A stretch of DNA of 64,000 nt, from contig CAKNPS010000002.1 of assembly GCA_930990515.1 (NCBI GenBank), positions 124,001 to 188,000 on the forward strand, in the 5' to 3' direction. Origin of the DNA: an uncultured Clostridia bacterium (GTDB taxonomy: Bacteria; Bacillota; Clostridia; Christensenellales; UBA1242). Below, one piece after another: positions 16,204 through 24,700 of this stretch. Position 1 is the first letter of the stretch. Every line of letters begins with the position of its first letter. Below the pieces are notes generated by a model. It was not told the origin of the DNA. It did no database searches and worked only from the letters and a program-made list of their open reading frames with translations. A program made the position numbers and the translations under genes.

Positions 16204-16234
16204 TTGACTTAAAGTTAACTTTAGGTTGTAGAAT
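16204..16234 (+). promoter_or_regulatory. MerR-type promoter/operator with 19-bp spacer
   Basis: TTGACT (16204) and TAGAAT (16229) are 19 bp apart, too far for normal polymerase but standard for MerR-family regulated promoters. The spacer holds the perfect palindrome TAAAGTTAACTTTA (16210-16223). The whole resembles AdhR/NmlR-type operators. No MerR gene is visible in the window; the gene behind it is a remnant. Confidence 0.65.
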
Positions 16235-16287
16235 ATTTTTGAAATCATCAAAATTGAGAATAATCATTTTGATTAAAAGGAGAAAAA

Positions 16288-16428
16288 ATAAAGGTGATAT
16301 ACAATGTCTTAACCGACAAGATTATCAATAGGGCAAAAACGGGTATTTGTCCAATGGAAGCAACAGTTTTAAACATTGAAGACTTTGAAAAAGGATACCT
16401 TGCTTTAAGAGAAAAAACGGGAATTTAA
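16288..16428 (+). pseudogene. 5'-truncated DUF1893-family gene
   Basis: A frame of about 45 codons, too short for the track, encodes IINRAKTGICPMEATVLNIED and ends REKTGI. This matches, from memory, the C-terminal part of DUF1893 proteins (a deaminase-like fold, with N-R-x-x-T-x-x-C-P-x-E). The roughly 90 N-terminal residues are missing. A good ribosome site (AAAAGGAG) is followed by ATA where ATG would be expected, and GTG lies two codons later. So a regulated promoter and ribosome site now sit in front of a fragment. A short peptide could still be made from the GTG at 16294. Confidence 0.6.
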
Positions 16429-16452
16429 AAACAGCAATTTTGCTGTTTTTAT
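16427..16452 (+). terminator. Terminator after the DUF1893 remnant
   Basis: AAAAACAGCA and TGCTGTTTTT form a perfect 10-bp stem with a 4-nt loop, then T-rich sequence. Confidence 0.85.
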
Positions 16453-16510
16453 TTTTTTATTTTGCTCAAAATATAGTTAAATAAAAATCAAAAAAATTGT
16501 CGAAATGGTA

Positions 16511-16539
16511 TTGATTTTTGTTTTAAGGTGTTGTATCAT
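16511..16539 (+). promoter_or_regulatory. Promoter of the small-ORF/PIN module
   Basis: TTGATT at 16511 and TATCAT at 16534 are separated by 17 bp. AAGGAG and ATG 16557 follow. Confidence 0.55.
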
Positions 16540-16556
16540 ATAAGCAAGGAGAATTT

Positions 16557-16772
16557 ATGGAAAATATAGTTGAAAAATTCAATTATTTAATTAATGTTGA
16601 ATTAAAAGATTATACCAATAAGAAAAAAATTTCCTATTATGAAAAATTACAAAAAGAACTTGATGATGTTATGAATGACGAAAAGATAGACTTAGATTTG
16701 TTTGAAGATTTACTTAGAGTAAAGAAAAAAATTATGTCAAAATTATACAATTTGAAAAGCACTTTGGAGTAG
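16557..16772 (+). CDS. Small charged helical protein upstream of the PIN gene
   Basis: This 71-aa protein has AAGGAG 8 nt before ATG. It is almost wholly charged and helical (KKISYYEKLQKELDDVMNDEK...LFEDLLRVKKKIMSKLYNLK) and has no Cys. It ends 3 nt before the PIN-domain gene, whose ribosome site (GGAG) lies inside it. Size, order and coupling are what one sees for an antitoxin in front of a PIN toxin. No ribbon-helix-helix or AbrB DNA-binding segment of the VapB type is visible, so the antitoxin role is only a suggestion from context. Confidence 0.65.
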   Translation: MENIVEKFNYLINVELKDYTNKKKISYYEKLQKELDDVMNDEKIDLDLFEDLLRVKKKIMSKLYNLKSTLE

Positions 16773-16775
16773 TAT

Positions 16776-17588
16776 ATGTCAAGGAAATTAGATAGGGGAT
16801 TCATAAAGCCATCAACAAGAAAAAGTAATTATCCATACAAACAAACTGGAAAAAAATTTGATAAAAAATTTGAAAAAAGAAAAGGGTTAATTTACATTGC
16901 GCTTGATTCGTGCATCGTTATTGATATGATGAAAATGCTAAGGAGTAACCGACCTTATAATACATATTCGCAATATTTTAAAGGTTTAAGAAAACTTTTA
17001 AACCATAGTGTTTTTGGAAAGGATCATAATTACAACAAAGACGGAGATATTGTTTTCTGTATTCTTCCACATGTGCTTCAAGAACTAACGGACAGCAATG
17101 GAGAAATTTATAGTTCTATGCAAGGCTTTGTTAAAGACAGAATGGTTATCTTAGAAATCGATAAAGAATATCAAGGTTCTTTTGAGAAAAAGGTTTCAAA
17201 AATTTCCAAAAAATATTGTGAACTAGGTTACTTTTTGGGAGAAGATAATTTGCCGACTACAGATTCATTAATTGTGGCAGAATCAGCAATTTTCAATTTA
17301 AATTTGCTTTCTCGAGACCACCATATCTGCTTAGATAAAAAGGATAGAAATCCTTATGAAAAAATTAAAAGAATTTTAGAAGTGAATAGGCGTGCGTTGT
17401 CTAATGATTTTGATGGAAAACAGGCTCAACCACTTCGTATTGATGCTTTTATGAGAGAATTTGATAAAGAAGCTATAATGCCAAAATTTAGGAACGCAGA
17501 CTACTTAAATGTGGGGGTTCAGGGAATTATTTATGCCATAAACCATAGAAAATTGGTGCTAGCCAAAGATTTAGGTTTAAATGAATAA
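16776..17588 (+). CDS. PIN-domain nuclease-like protein
   Basis: PIN domains are Mg-dependent RNases. The four expected acidic residues can be placed: Asp44 in YIALDSCIVID, Glu103 in LQELTD, Asp163 in TTDSLIVAESAIF, and Asp181 in LLSRDHH. The last two match the D-x-x-I-A-x-A ... L-L-T-R-D end of VapC-like proteins. At 270 aa it is about twice a VapC. It has a basic N-terminal 35 residues (KPSTRKSNYPYKQTGKK), probably nucleic-acid binding, and an extra C-terminal ~80 residues. Translation is coupled to the small upstream gene. A terminator and an IS remnant follow. It could be a toxin or a housekeeping RNA-processing enzyme. Confidence 0.7.
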   Translation: MSRKLDRGFIKPSTRKSNYPYKQTGKKFDKKFEKRKGLIYIALDSCIVIDMMKMLRSNRPYNTYSQYFKGLRKLLNHSVFGKDHNYNKDGDIVFCILPHVLQELTDSNGEIYSSMQGFVKDRMVILEIDKEYQGSFEKKVSKISKKYCELGYFLGEDNLPTTDSLIVAESAIFNLNLLSRDHHICLDKKDRNPYEKIKRILEVNRRALSNDFDGKQAQPLRIDAFMREFDKEAIMPKFRNADYLNVGVQGIIYAINHRKLVLAKDLGLNE

Positions 17589-17649
17589 AAAGGACAACTT
17601 AAAAGTTATAAGTTAGGGCGATATTAAAGTTCATTAATTCTCATATTAG

Positions 17650-17672
17650 AAAGACACGTTGTGTCTTTTTAT
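17650..17672 (+). terminator. Terminator after the PIN gene
   Basis: AAAGACAC and GTGTCTTT with a 3-nt loop, then a T run. The second IS remnant starts directly after it. Confidence 0.8.
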
Positions 17673-17700
17673 TGTTACAGAAAACCACGGGATTTCCGTG
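17666..17700 (+). mobile_element. Second IS200/IS605 end remnant
   Basis: The 28 nt at 17666-17693 are identical to 9501-9528, covering the end of a terminator T run, ATTGTTAC, and the start of the IS hairpin (ACCACGGGAT). Here the hairpin is damaged (CCGTG instead of TCCCGTGG) and nothing of tnpA remains. Both copies sit directly behind an intrinsic terminator. Confidence 0.6.
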
Positions 17701-17707
17701 TTTTTAT

Positions 17708-17738
17708 TTATCCACAATTTCTACAAAAATGTGGATAA
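17708..17738. other. Inverted pair of DnaA-box-like 9-mers
   Basis: TTATCCACA (17708-17716) and TGTGGATAA (17730-17738) are perfect DnaA-box consensus 9-mers in inverted orientation 13 bp apart. Together they form a 9-bp stem. With only two boxes and no AT-rich DUE or dnaA nearby, this is not an origin. It may titrate DnaA or act as a weak terminator for the minus-strand EamA gene. Confidence 0.4.
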
Positions 17739-17774
17739 GTTAAGTTATTAAATTTTGAAAAAATAAACTTTTTA

Positions 17775-18650
17775 TTAAAGCAGAATTATCACAATTCCTA
17801 TTAAAATTATTGCAATGTAGAAAAGACGATTTTTTAGACCTTTTTCTTTGAAAATTAATGCACCAAAAATGACAGAAACAATTAAGCTTATTTGTTTTAA
17901 AATAGAGGCAATTGAGGCTTTACTGTGTGGGTCCATAAGTCCACGGAATAGGAATTGGTCAGCAACAATTAAAATTATTGCAAAGGTATATATATAGATG
18001 TTTTGCCAATCTCTTTTTGTTGCCATAAATTTTTTGTTTTTAAAGCAATATACCGCAAAAACAAATGTCAAAATAATGGAGCAAAAAAGCATAAACCACC
18101 ATTGCATTTGAGTGGAAGTTATTGTCTGCAATGTGAATTTATCAATTATTGCAGAAGTTTCACTAAATAGACAAGAGAGAATGAAGCATGTTAAAATTTT
18201 TCGCTCTTTCTTTCTATTTTCACCTTTTCTTTGCAGGAATAGATTGTTTTTATCATTATTTCTTAATAAATAAATTCCAATTCCAACAACAAAAACTCCG
18301 ATAAATTGTGTCCAAGTTGCACTTTCATTAAAAATCAGCATTCCAGCAAAGAAGCCAAAGACAACTTTGATTGCACTTATTGGCTGTAACACCGAAAGAT
18401 ATGCTTCTTTTATTGCCAAAAGTTCAAAAGTCCACGATGCAGAAATGATGGTTGATTTTAGTAAAATTAAAAGAACATATTGCCACGAAAGAGTGACTGC
18501 TTCAGCATACTTCCATGCAATTAGCAAAAAACCAATGATAGAAGATAAAGCAAGTGTGAAATGGACATTGCTTATCTGGACTGCTTTTTTACGATAGATA
18601 GTGAAAAAGCCTATTAAGAATGCATAGATGCAAATATATGGAATCCACAT
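17775..18650 (-). CDS. EamA-family (DMT) transporter
   Basis: This 291-aa protein has ten hydrophobic helices in two similar halves, the EamA arrangement. Each half ends with the typical pattern: PISAIKVVFGFFAGMLIFNES followed by IGVFVVGIGIYLL, and ILKQISLIVSVIFGALIFKEK followed by IAIILIGIVIILL. Members export or import small metabolites; the substrate is not visible. There is no Shine-Dalgarno; TAAAAT ends 6 nt upstream of ATG on this strand, so the message may be leaderless, though the -35 is poor. The downstream AcnX genes on the same strand are a separate unit. Confidence 0.85.
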   Translation of the reverse strand: MWIPYICIYAFLIGFFTIYRKKAVQISNVHFTLALSSIIGFLLIAWKYAEAVTLSWQYVLLILLKSTIISASWTFELLAIKEAYLSVLQPISAIKVVFGFFAGMLIFNESATWTQFIGVFVVGIGIYLLRNNDKNNLFLQRKGENRKKERKILTCFILSCLFSETSAIIDKFTLQTITSTQMQWWFMLFCSIILTFVFAVYCFKNKKFMATKRDWQNIYIYTFAIILIVADQFLFRGLMDPHSKASIASILKQISLIVSVIFGALIFKEKGLKNRLFYIAIILIGIVIILL

Positions 18651-18732
18651 AGTATTATTTTAGTTATTAAAAGATAGGATAATGTTTTATATAAAAATAT
18701 CAAGATGTTTAGTTAATACATTTTTAGTTTTA

Positions 18733-19176
18733 TTATAAAATCTCGACAGTTCCATCTTCGGACACTTTGATTTTATCGCCAGTTTTAATTTCTGTTAAGA
18801 TGTCAGAGCCAAGTTTGTCAATGGCAATAATGTTGGAGTTTTCCCAATTTTTTGCTAAGATAACACCACTTGCTGCAAGGGAGTCAATTTCTTCACTAAA
18901 AAGAAGTGCTGCTGGGTTAATTCCCATTTGACAAATTGTTTGAATGACAAGTCCGCCAGTTGTTGAACCGATTGTCTGTGGCAAGATTAATGCAATTCCA
19001 GTAAGATTTTTTCCATAAACATCTTTATTGTTTTGGTCAGAACCAATAACTTTCTTTTTATTCATAAGTGCTGATTTTTGAAAGGTTGCCAATGTGTTTA
19101 ACCCTTGTCTTGAAACCACACATTCGCCTTCATAATTTCCTTTGCAGATAACTCTGCCTTTAAAAACTTTCTTCAT
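18733..19176 (-). CDS. Aconitase X swivel-domain (small) subunit
   Basis: The 147-aa protein is the swivel domain of the two-subunit aconitase X type (DUF126): GRVICKGNYEGECVVSRQGLN at the start and LPQTIGSTTGGLVIQTICQMG in the middle, the segment with the active-site Ser-rich loop. The large subunit gene lies directly upstream with a 1-nt gap, so they form one enzyme. Known AcnX enzymes are cis-3-hydroxy-L-proline dehydratases (bacteria) or mevalonate 5-phosphate dehydratases (archaea). Which reaction applies here cannot be read from the sequence. Confidence 0.88.
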   Translation of the reverse strand: MKKVFKGRVICKGNYEGECVVSRQGLNTLATFQKSALMNKKKVIGSDQNNKDVYGKNLTGIALILPQTIGSTTGGLVIQTICQMGINPAALLFSEEIDSLAASGVILAKNWENSNIIAIDKLGSDILTEIKTGDKIKVSEDGTVEIL

Positions 19177-19177
19177 A

Positions 19178-20449
19178 TTATTTCACCCCACAAATAATTT
19201 TGACAATGTCATCATCTTTATAATATCTTGCTTTTGAGTAAGTTCGAAGTTTGTTGCTGTTTGTTATGATTGGCTTACTGCCAGCGATTGGGTTGTTTGT
19301 ATACATAAGCGGACAAATTGACGAGATGTTTACACCGAACTTTTTGAGTTTAAGATAATTTTCTGTTTCTTTAAACTTTTCAACAACATCAGGAGCGGAA
19401 GTCATTACTGTGCGAATACAAACTTTTCTTTTTCCACTGAGTTTTAAATTTTCTTCAATTTTTTCTGTCCATTGATTTAGTTGATAAAATGTCAGATGTG
19501 GACAGCCGATGAAACAAAGAGAAGGTTTTGCACTCGCATTTTTCCACATAACTGGATAATTCTTGTAAACCCGTTCAAGTTCTTCGTCATCAATGACATA
19601 AACTTTGGCATCTGTATGTATGATTTTTTCTTTAAACTTTTTGGCTTCAGGTGTCAAGTTTTCAATATGGTAAAGTCCAACTGCACCATTTGAAGCAGTG
19701 GCTGCTCCAAAATCTTTAAGATAGGAGATAACTTCGTCAGTAAGTTCTGTTCCCAAGAATTTGTCCAAGCCCTTTACATAAGGAACATCTTCCATAACTT
19801 TCATTCCAATGGCACTTCCCAAAATTTGTGCTTCAGGAAGTTTTGATGTTTTAACTTCAATTATCCAGTTTGCCTTTCTTCCTTCATCAGTTAAAAGTCC
19901 AAAGTTTGGAACTTTTCCAATCAAGGCACCAAAAATGTCTAGCATACCACTGTTACGATTGCATCTTGCACCAAGCACAGAATTGGCATAAACCACGGCA
20001 CTACTTTCTGCCCAAGACAAAATATCTCCATATTTTGGAGTGTTTCCAACTTCGTCAAGATAGCAAGTGCAAGTGAAAGCATTTTTGTTTTTAAGTCCAA
20101 TTTTTGAAAGTTGTTCTTCGTAGTGCTTTTGTTTGGAATACATAATTTTGCTGAAAATGAGTTTGTCTAAAACTCCACATTTAACATTTTGATAGTCAAT
20201 AGGTCGTGGGTCAACAGTGAATGGATAAGGTGTTTTTAGACCTGCGGCAATAATTTCGTCCATTGTGCGATAAACTGGTTTTAAAAGTCCAATACCAAAT
20301 GATGTTACAAGGTGTCCAGAAGTTGTTACTGGCACAAGTTTATCAGCACCAAAAAGGTCGCCAAATTCAACAAGAGTTTGCAAAATTTTGGCTTTTGTGT
20401 CTCCTTCTTTTCCATTCAAGATATCTTGTTCTTCTTGCGTTAATTTCAT
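19178..20449 (-). CDS. Aconitase X catalytic (large) subunit
   Basis: This 423-aa protein matches the aconitase X catalytic domain (DUF521). It begins KLTQEEQDILNGKEGD and contains VPVTTSGHLVTS and TVDPRPIDYQN. Three cysteines that could ligate an Fe-S cluster are visible in GARCNRN, FIGCPHLTFYQL and SSICPLMYTN. AAGGAGG precedes ATG. It is first in a two-gene operon with the swivel subunit. The gene is closest to an EamA transporter, not to proline racemase or mevalonate genes, so the substrate remains open. Confidence 0.9.
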   Translation of the reverse strand: MKLTQEEQDILNGKEGDTKAKILQTLVEFGDLFGADKLVPVTTSGHLVTSFGIGLLKPVYRTMDEIIAAGLKTPYPFTVDPRPIDYQNVKCGVLDKLIFSKIMYSKQKHYEEQLSKIGLKNKNAFTCTCYLDEVGNTPKYGDILSWAESSAVVYANSVLGARCNRNSGMLDIFGALIGKVPNFGLLTDEGRKANWIIEVKTSKLPEAQILGSAIGMKVMEDVPYVKGLDKFLGTELTDEVISYLKDFGAATASNGAVGLYHIENLTPEAKKFKEKIIHTDAKVYVIDDEELERVYKNYPVMWKNASAKPSLCFIGCPHLTFYQLNQWTEKIEENLKLSGKRKVCIRTVMTSAPDVVEKFKETENYLKLKKFGVNISSICPLMYTNNPIAGSKPIITNSNKLRTYSKARYYKDDDIVKIICGVK

Positions 20450-20476
20450 AATTCCTCCTTAAATTAATACTATTTA

Positions 20477-20504
20477 ATTATATCAATTTATAAAAGAATA
20501 TCAA
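20477..20504 (-). promoter_or_regulatory. Promoter of the AcnX operon
   Basis: On the minus strand TTGATA (20504-20499) and TATAAT (20482-20477) are separated by 16 bp. Confidence 0.6.
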
Positions 20505-20535
20505 ACAAAATTAAGCATATTTTCAAAATTTAGTA

Positions 20536-20564
20536 TTGACAACCGGCAGTGCGTGTGTTAAACT
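20536..20564 (+). promoter_or_regulatory. Promoter close to the HExxH gene start
   Basis: TTGACA at 20536 and TAAACT at 20559 are separated by 17 bp. ATG 20577 lies 12 nt past the -10, giving a leader of about 6 nt and no ribosome site. Confidence 0.6.
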
Positions 20565-20576
20565 TAAATTAAGAAA

Positions 20577-21638
20577 ATGGTAGTAACAAGTTGTAAGAAT
20601 AAATTTATTATTTTAGATGAACTTAAAAGCCTATTATCTATGCGAAAATACGACATAGAAAGGCTTATTTCTCTTTTTAGCGAATATTGTTTATGTGATT
20701 TAAATCTTGACGAAAGTCAGATTGAGTTTTTAAAAAAAGGTAATTTTTATGGCTCATACTCTGCATCGGCGGGCATTGTCCGACTTAATATGAAAAAAAA
20801 TATGAGTTCATTATATGAATTATTAAACACCATAGCACACGAGCATAAACATAAAAAACAAGATGTAAACAAAGAAAAAAGATTTAAACTCCCGACGAAA
20901 GGTCTTTCATCAAATTTTCCGTTAAAAAATATGAATGGTTTGATATATACCTTAATGTTATATGATGAAGAAATTGACTTATCTTCACTTGAATTTACTT
21001 CCGATTCAGAGAAAGATGCAAGAGAATATGCAATAATTTTAATTGACAAGCTTATTAATGATTTAAGTTTTTTAGAGGCTTGCGATAATAATACAAATAA
21101 ATATTTTAGTAAATTTATTAAATATCTTGCAGTTAAAAATCAAGCAATGAAAGAAAAAGAAGAAAAATATTATAATATAAGATTAGGGAAAGGAAAAACG
21201 GCATATTTTAGAGTTAGTGATAGGCTTGGTTATTATATTAAAAATTTATTTTCTTCTATAAAAAATAAACCAGATTATAAGGAAGGTTCGGCAATTTATG
21301 AATACTATCAAAATTTTGGAAGTGTGGCAAGAATTATAGATGCTTATTTAAGTCTTTACTCTAACGAAAAAATAACAAACTACATATTTTCAGAGGCTGA
21401 GAAAATTGCAGATTATGCCACAATTATGGTTTGCCTAAATCACGAAAACACCAACATTTCCAATGTGCAAATTTTAAGAGAACTTATTTTTTTAAATAAC
21501 GGCAAAGAAGTGGAATATAATGTTGTTCAAAATCAACTATATTCTTATAAAGATAAAGTGGTTGAAAATTTATATAATGCATACAATAATCTTGTTTCAC
21601 CACAAATTAAACAACAATATCAAAGAGAATTTTTGTAA
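20577..21638 (+). CDS. Putative HExxH metallopeptidase-like protein
   Basis: This 353-aa cytoplasmic-looking protein contains LLNTIAHEHKHKKQD near residues 82-96. It fits H-E-x-x-H of zincin metallopeptidases, with His87, Glu88 and His91. About 55 residues later comes SDSEKDAREYAI, an acidic segment placed like the third ligand of gluzincins. The rest is helical and Lys-rich, and I do not recognise a named family. There is no signal peptide. The start has a promoter almost on top of it and no Shine-Dalgarno. The neighbours (AcnX, CvpA-like) do not suggest a role. Confidence 0.6.
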   Translation: MVVTSCKNKFIILDELKSLLSMRKYDIERLISLFSEYCLCDLNLDESQIEFLKKGNFYGSYSASAGIVRLNMKKNMSSLYELLNTIAHEHKHKKQDVNKEKRFKLPTKGLSSNFPLKNMNGLIYTLMLYDEEIDLSSLEFTSDSEKDAREYAIILIDKLINDLSFLEACDNNTNKYFSKFIKYLAVKNQAMKEKEEKYYNIRLGKGKTAYFRVSDRLGYYIKNLFSSIKNKPDYKEGSAIYEYYQNFGSVARIIDAYLSLYSNEKITNYIFSEAEKIADYATIMVCLNHENTNISNVQILRELIFLNNGKEVEYNVVQNQLYSYKDKVVENLYNAYNNLVSPQIKQQYQREFL

Positions 21639-21709
21639 AGAAATTTGTCGAAAGTTCTCTTTTTTTTTGTTACCTAAAATTTAAAAACAATGAAACTAAT
21701 GAAAATCAC

Positions 21710-21739
21710 TTGTAAAATAGTGCAATTTTAGTCTATAAT
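21710..21739 (+). promoter_or_regulatory. Promoter of the CvpA-like/dcw cluster
   Basis: TTGTAA at 21710 and TATAAT at 21734 are separated by 18 bp. AGGAGG and ATG 21771 follow. Confidence 0.6.
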
Positions 21740-21770
21740 AAAATTAATTAATAAATTTAGGAGGAAGTCG

Positions 21771-24700
21771 ATGGCAACTTATTTTTTGTGGGGAAGCATT
21801 GCTTTAATCGTTATTGTTTTACTCATAGGCTTTTTTACTGGCTTTGGTCGTGGAGTTAAGCGTTCTTCTACCCATGTTCTTTTTGTGGTGGCAAGCATTA
21901 TAATTGCCTTTTTCATCACAAAACCAATTACCGATTCTATAATGAATATCAACATTCAAGTTGACGGTGCAACAATGACTATTGAAGATTATATTTTAAA
22001 ATTAATTTCTGACAATTTGATTGACTTATCAAATTTTGATTCCGCTTCTTCCTTTATCCAAGAACTTCCAACCGCTGTTGCAAATCCAATCATCTTCTTG
22101 GTGATTATGCTTTTAGTTTATCTTGTCATGGACATAATTTATTTGATTGTTGCTCGAGTTAGTTTTGGCAGACGCAGTAAAGACTTTGAAACACACAAAC
22201 CTCATAGAGTTTCTGGTGGAGTGATTGGAATGATTGAAGCATTTTTCTTTATGATTGTTTTGTTTGCACCAATCACATCTCTTACAAATACTTTTTCTGA
22301 AATTGTCGCTACAACAGTTACTGCTTCACAAGAAGATAATACACAAGGACAAAGTAGCGAAACAGAAACTTCTAAGTATCTTTTAACAATTGGAGAAACT
22401 TTAGGGCAAAGTTTACCTAGCGAAGTTACTGAAGCAATTGATGCTTTTAATAACTCTGCGATAGGGAAAATTTGTTCTCTTGGTGGTTTTGATGATGCAA
22501 TGTTTGACGGACTTTCCAATTTTGATGTTAATGGCGAAGACATTTGCGTAAGACAGGAACTTATTTCTCTTACAGACACTTATGATTATTTTGTTAGATA
22601 CTACAATGAAGCATTTATTGATGGGAACTATGATGTTGGACAAGCAAAGACTTATTTTAATAGTTTGAAAGATGCCTTAACTTCAGTCATTGAAAACAAT
22701 CTTTTTAAAGCAGTAATTGCCGATACAATAGGAGATATAGTTGTAAATTTTGACACGATTGAAATTAACGGACAACCAATAAAAGACCAATTTCCACAAA
22801 TTGCTCAAGATTTAATCGGGGCGTTGCAAGATGAGTTCTCTACAGAAAATTTTGATACTTATTCATATTTATCAAATGACCTTTTAAAAATCTTGGATAT
22901 TGCTGAAGATTTCATTAGTAATGGAAGCATCACAAAAATTACAAAAATAGACACAGAAAACATTTCCAGCATTTTGAATTATGTTGTTGGCGATAATGTT
23001 ATTCTTTCTACAAGTTTACAATCTTTTGTTGGACTTAATGTTGTTTCAGACACATTACCAATCTTACTTGATTTTGCCAACGAACAAATTGCACCAATGT
23101 TTGAAAACGACAAAGGACTTGTGGTCGCACTCAATAGTGATATATCAATCACAGAACTTCAATCGGTTATTTCCACACTTTTAGAAGGACAAAATTCGAT
23201 TGTTTCTCAAGTTAAATCTATCAATGACAAATATGATGTTATTTCCTTGCTTAATAGTGATGATATTTTGAATGACATTTTAAATATGCCAGGAATTGCT
23301 GAAGACGGAGCAAGTGAAGTTTTGGTAAGTTTAGGTGGACTTATTGATGATGTAAACGAACTTCCACTTTTCACTTACGAAACTACTGGTGGTGTGGTTA
23401 AAGCATTTGATAACATACTAATTATCAACGGAATTGATGTTTTAGGCGATACAGTAACAGAAAACGGCGAACAAGTTACACTTGACACCTATGAAGAAGT
23501 ATTCACTTATTTAGGCGAGCCAATCGATTTAATAATAAGTAGCGGACTTACCGACTTACTTAACAGCGAAGTTGACTTTAATGCAATTCTTGACATTATG
23601 ACTGAGAACATCAGCGGAACGGCAGAAGAAGGCGATGAAAATTATAACTTCCTTGTTGACATCTTGATGCCATTCTATGAACTTGACGAAATGTCAGTTA
23701 ATGGTCAAACAATCAAAGAACTTGTTTTTGACACTGTTGTTAATATGTTAAGAGAAAACTTAAGTGATTATATTGACCTTCCAGAAACAACTGCAGATAA
23801 AGCGACTTGGGAAGAAGCGCTTGTTTCTGTTGCAGAACTTATTGACAGTCTAAACAAAGGCGAAATGGAAGTTGAAGGACAAGAAACAACACAAACCTAT
23901 CTTGAATATTTGTTCTCTGGAAATGCAGACTATCTTGAACTCATAAGAACAATGAACACTGATGGCACAGTAAGTGAACTTTTGAATATCATTTTTGGAA
24001 ACGAAATGTATGAACCATTAAACAGCCAAGTTTTCTCAATGCTTGACACTGAAATTGCAAATTTCACAACTGTTCCAATTTCAACAAGTTATGAAGATGT
24101 ATATGTTGATGAAGATGTAAGAACGATGTTTGTTAACACAATTTCTTCTCTTATTTCCGCTCTTGACGAAGCAAGTCTTGGAAGTGAAGATTTACAAACA
24201 CAATTAAATGCAGTAGGAGAAATTCTTGACGCACTCAAAACTTCGGCAAAAAACGGAGTGTTTAGAGAAATCTTTAGCAGCATCATTTGGTATATGACTG
24301 GAGACATTGTAGACACAGAAAACGCATCTTCTTATCCAAGTGAAAAACCATTTGAATATACTGACAAAGTGAAAGAATATTTTGGTGTTTCTGATGTAAG
24401 CGAATACTACACAATTAACTATGCAAATGAAATGAACAACCTTGTAAGTGTTCTTGAATTTAGTAATGACCTTATGACAAATTTAGGAACTGTTGATTTA
24501 AGTTCTCCAGAAGGAATTTCTGATTTCATAAGCGGACTTGAAACCACAGTGGAAAATTTGGGCGATAATGCAGAAACTGTGATTGAAACAGCACAAAAGA
24601 TTGCAAGTTCTGTTCTTAATGAAGATGACCTAAGTGCAATTAAAAATAATAGCGAACAAATTGTTACAGCCATTGAAGAATATACATCAGTTGTCTTAAC

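Noticed and set aside
17708-17738. DnaA-box pair considered as a replication origin
   Set aside because: Only two boxes, no AT-rich unwinding element beyond background, and no dnaA or dnaN nearby.
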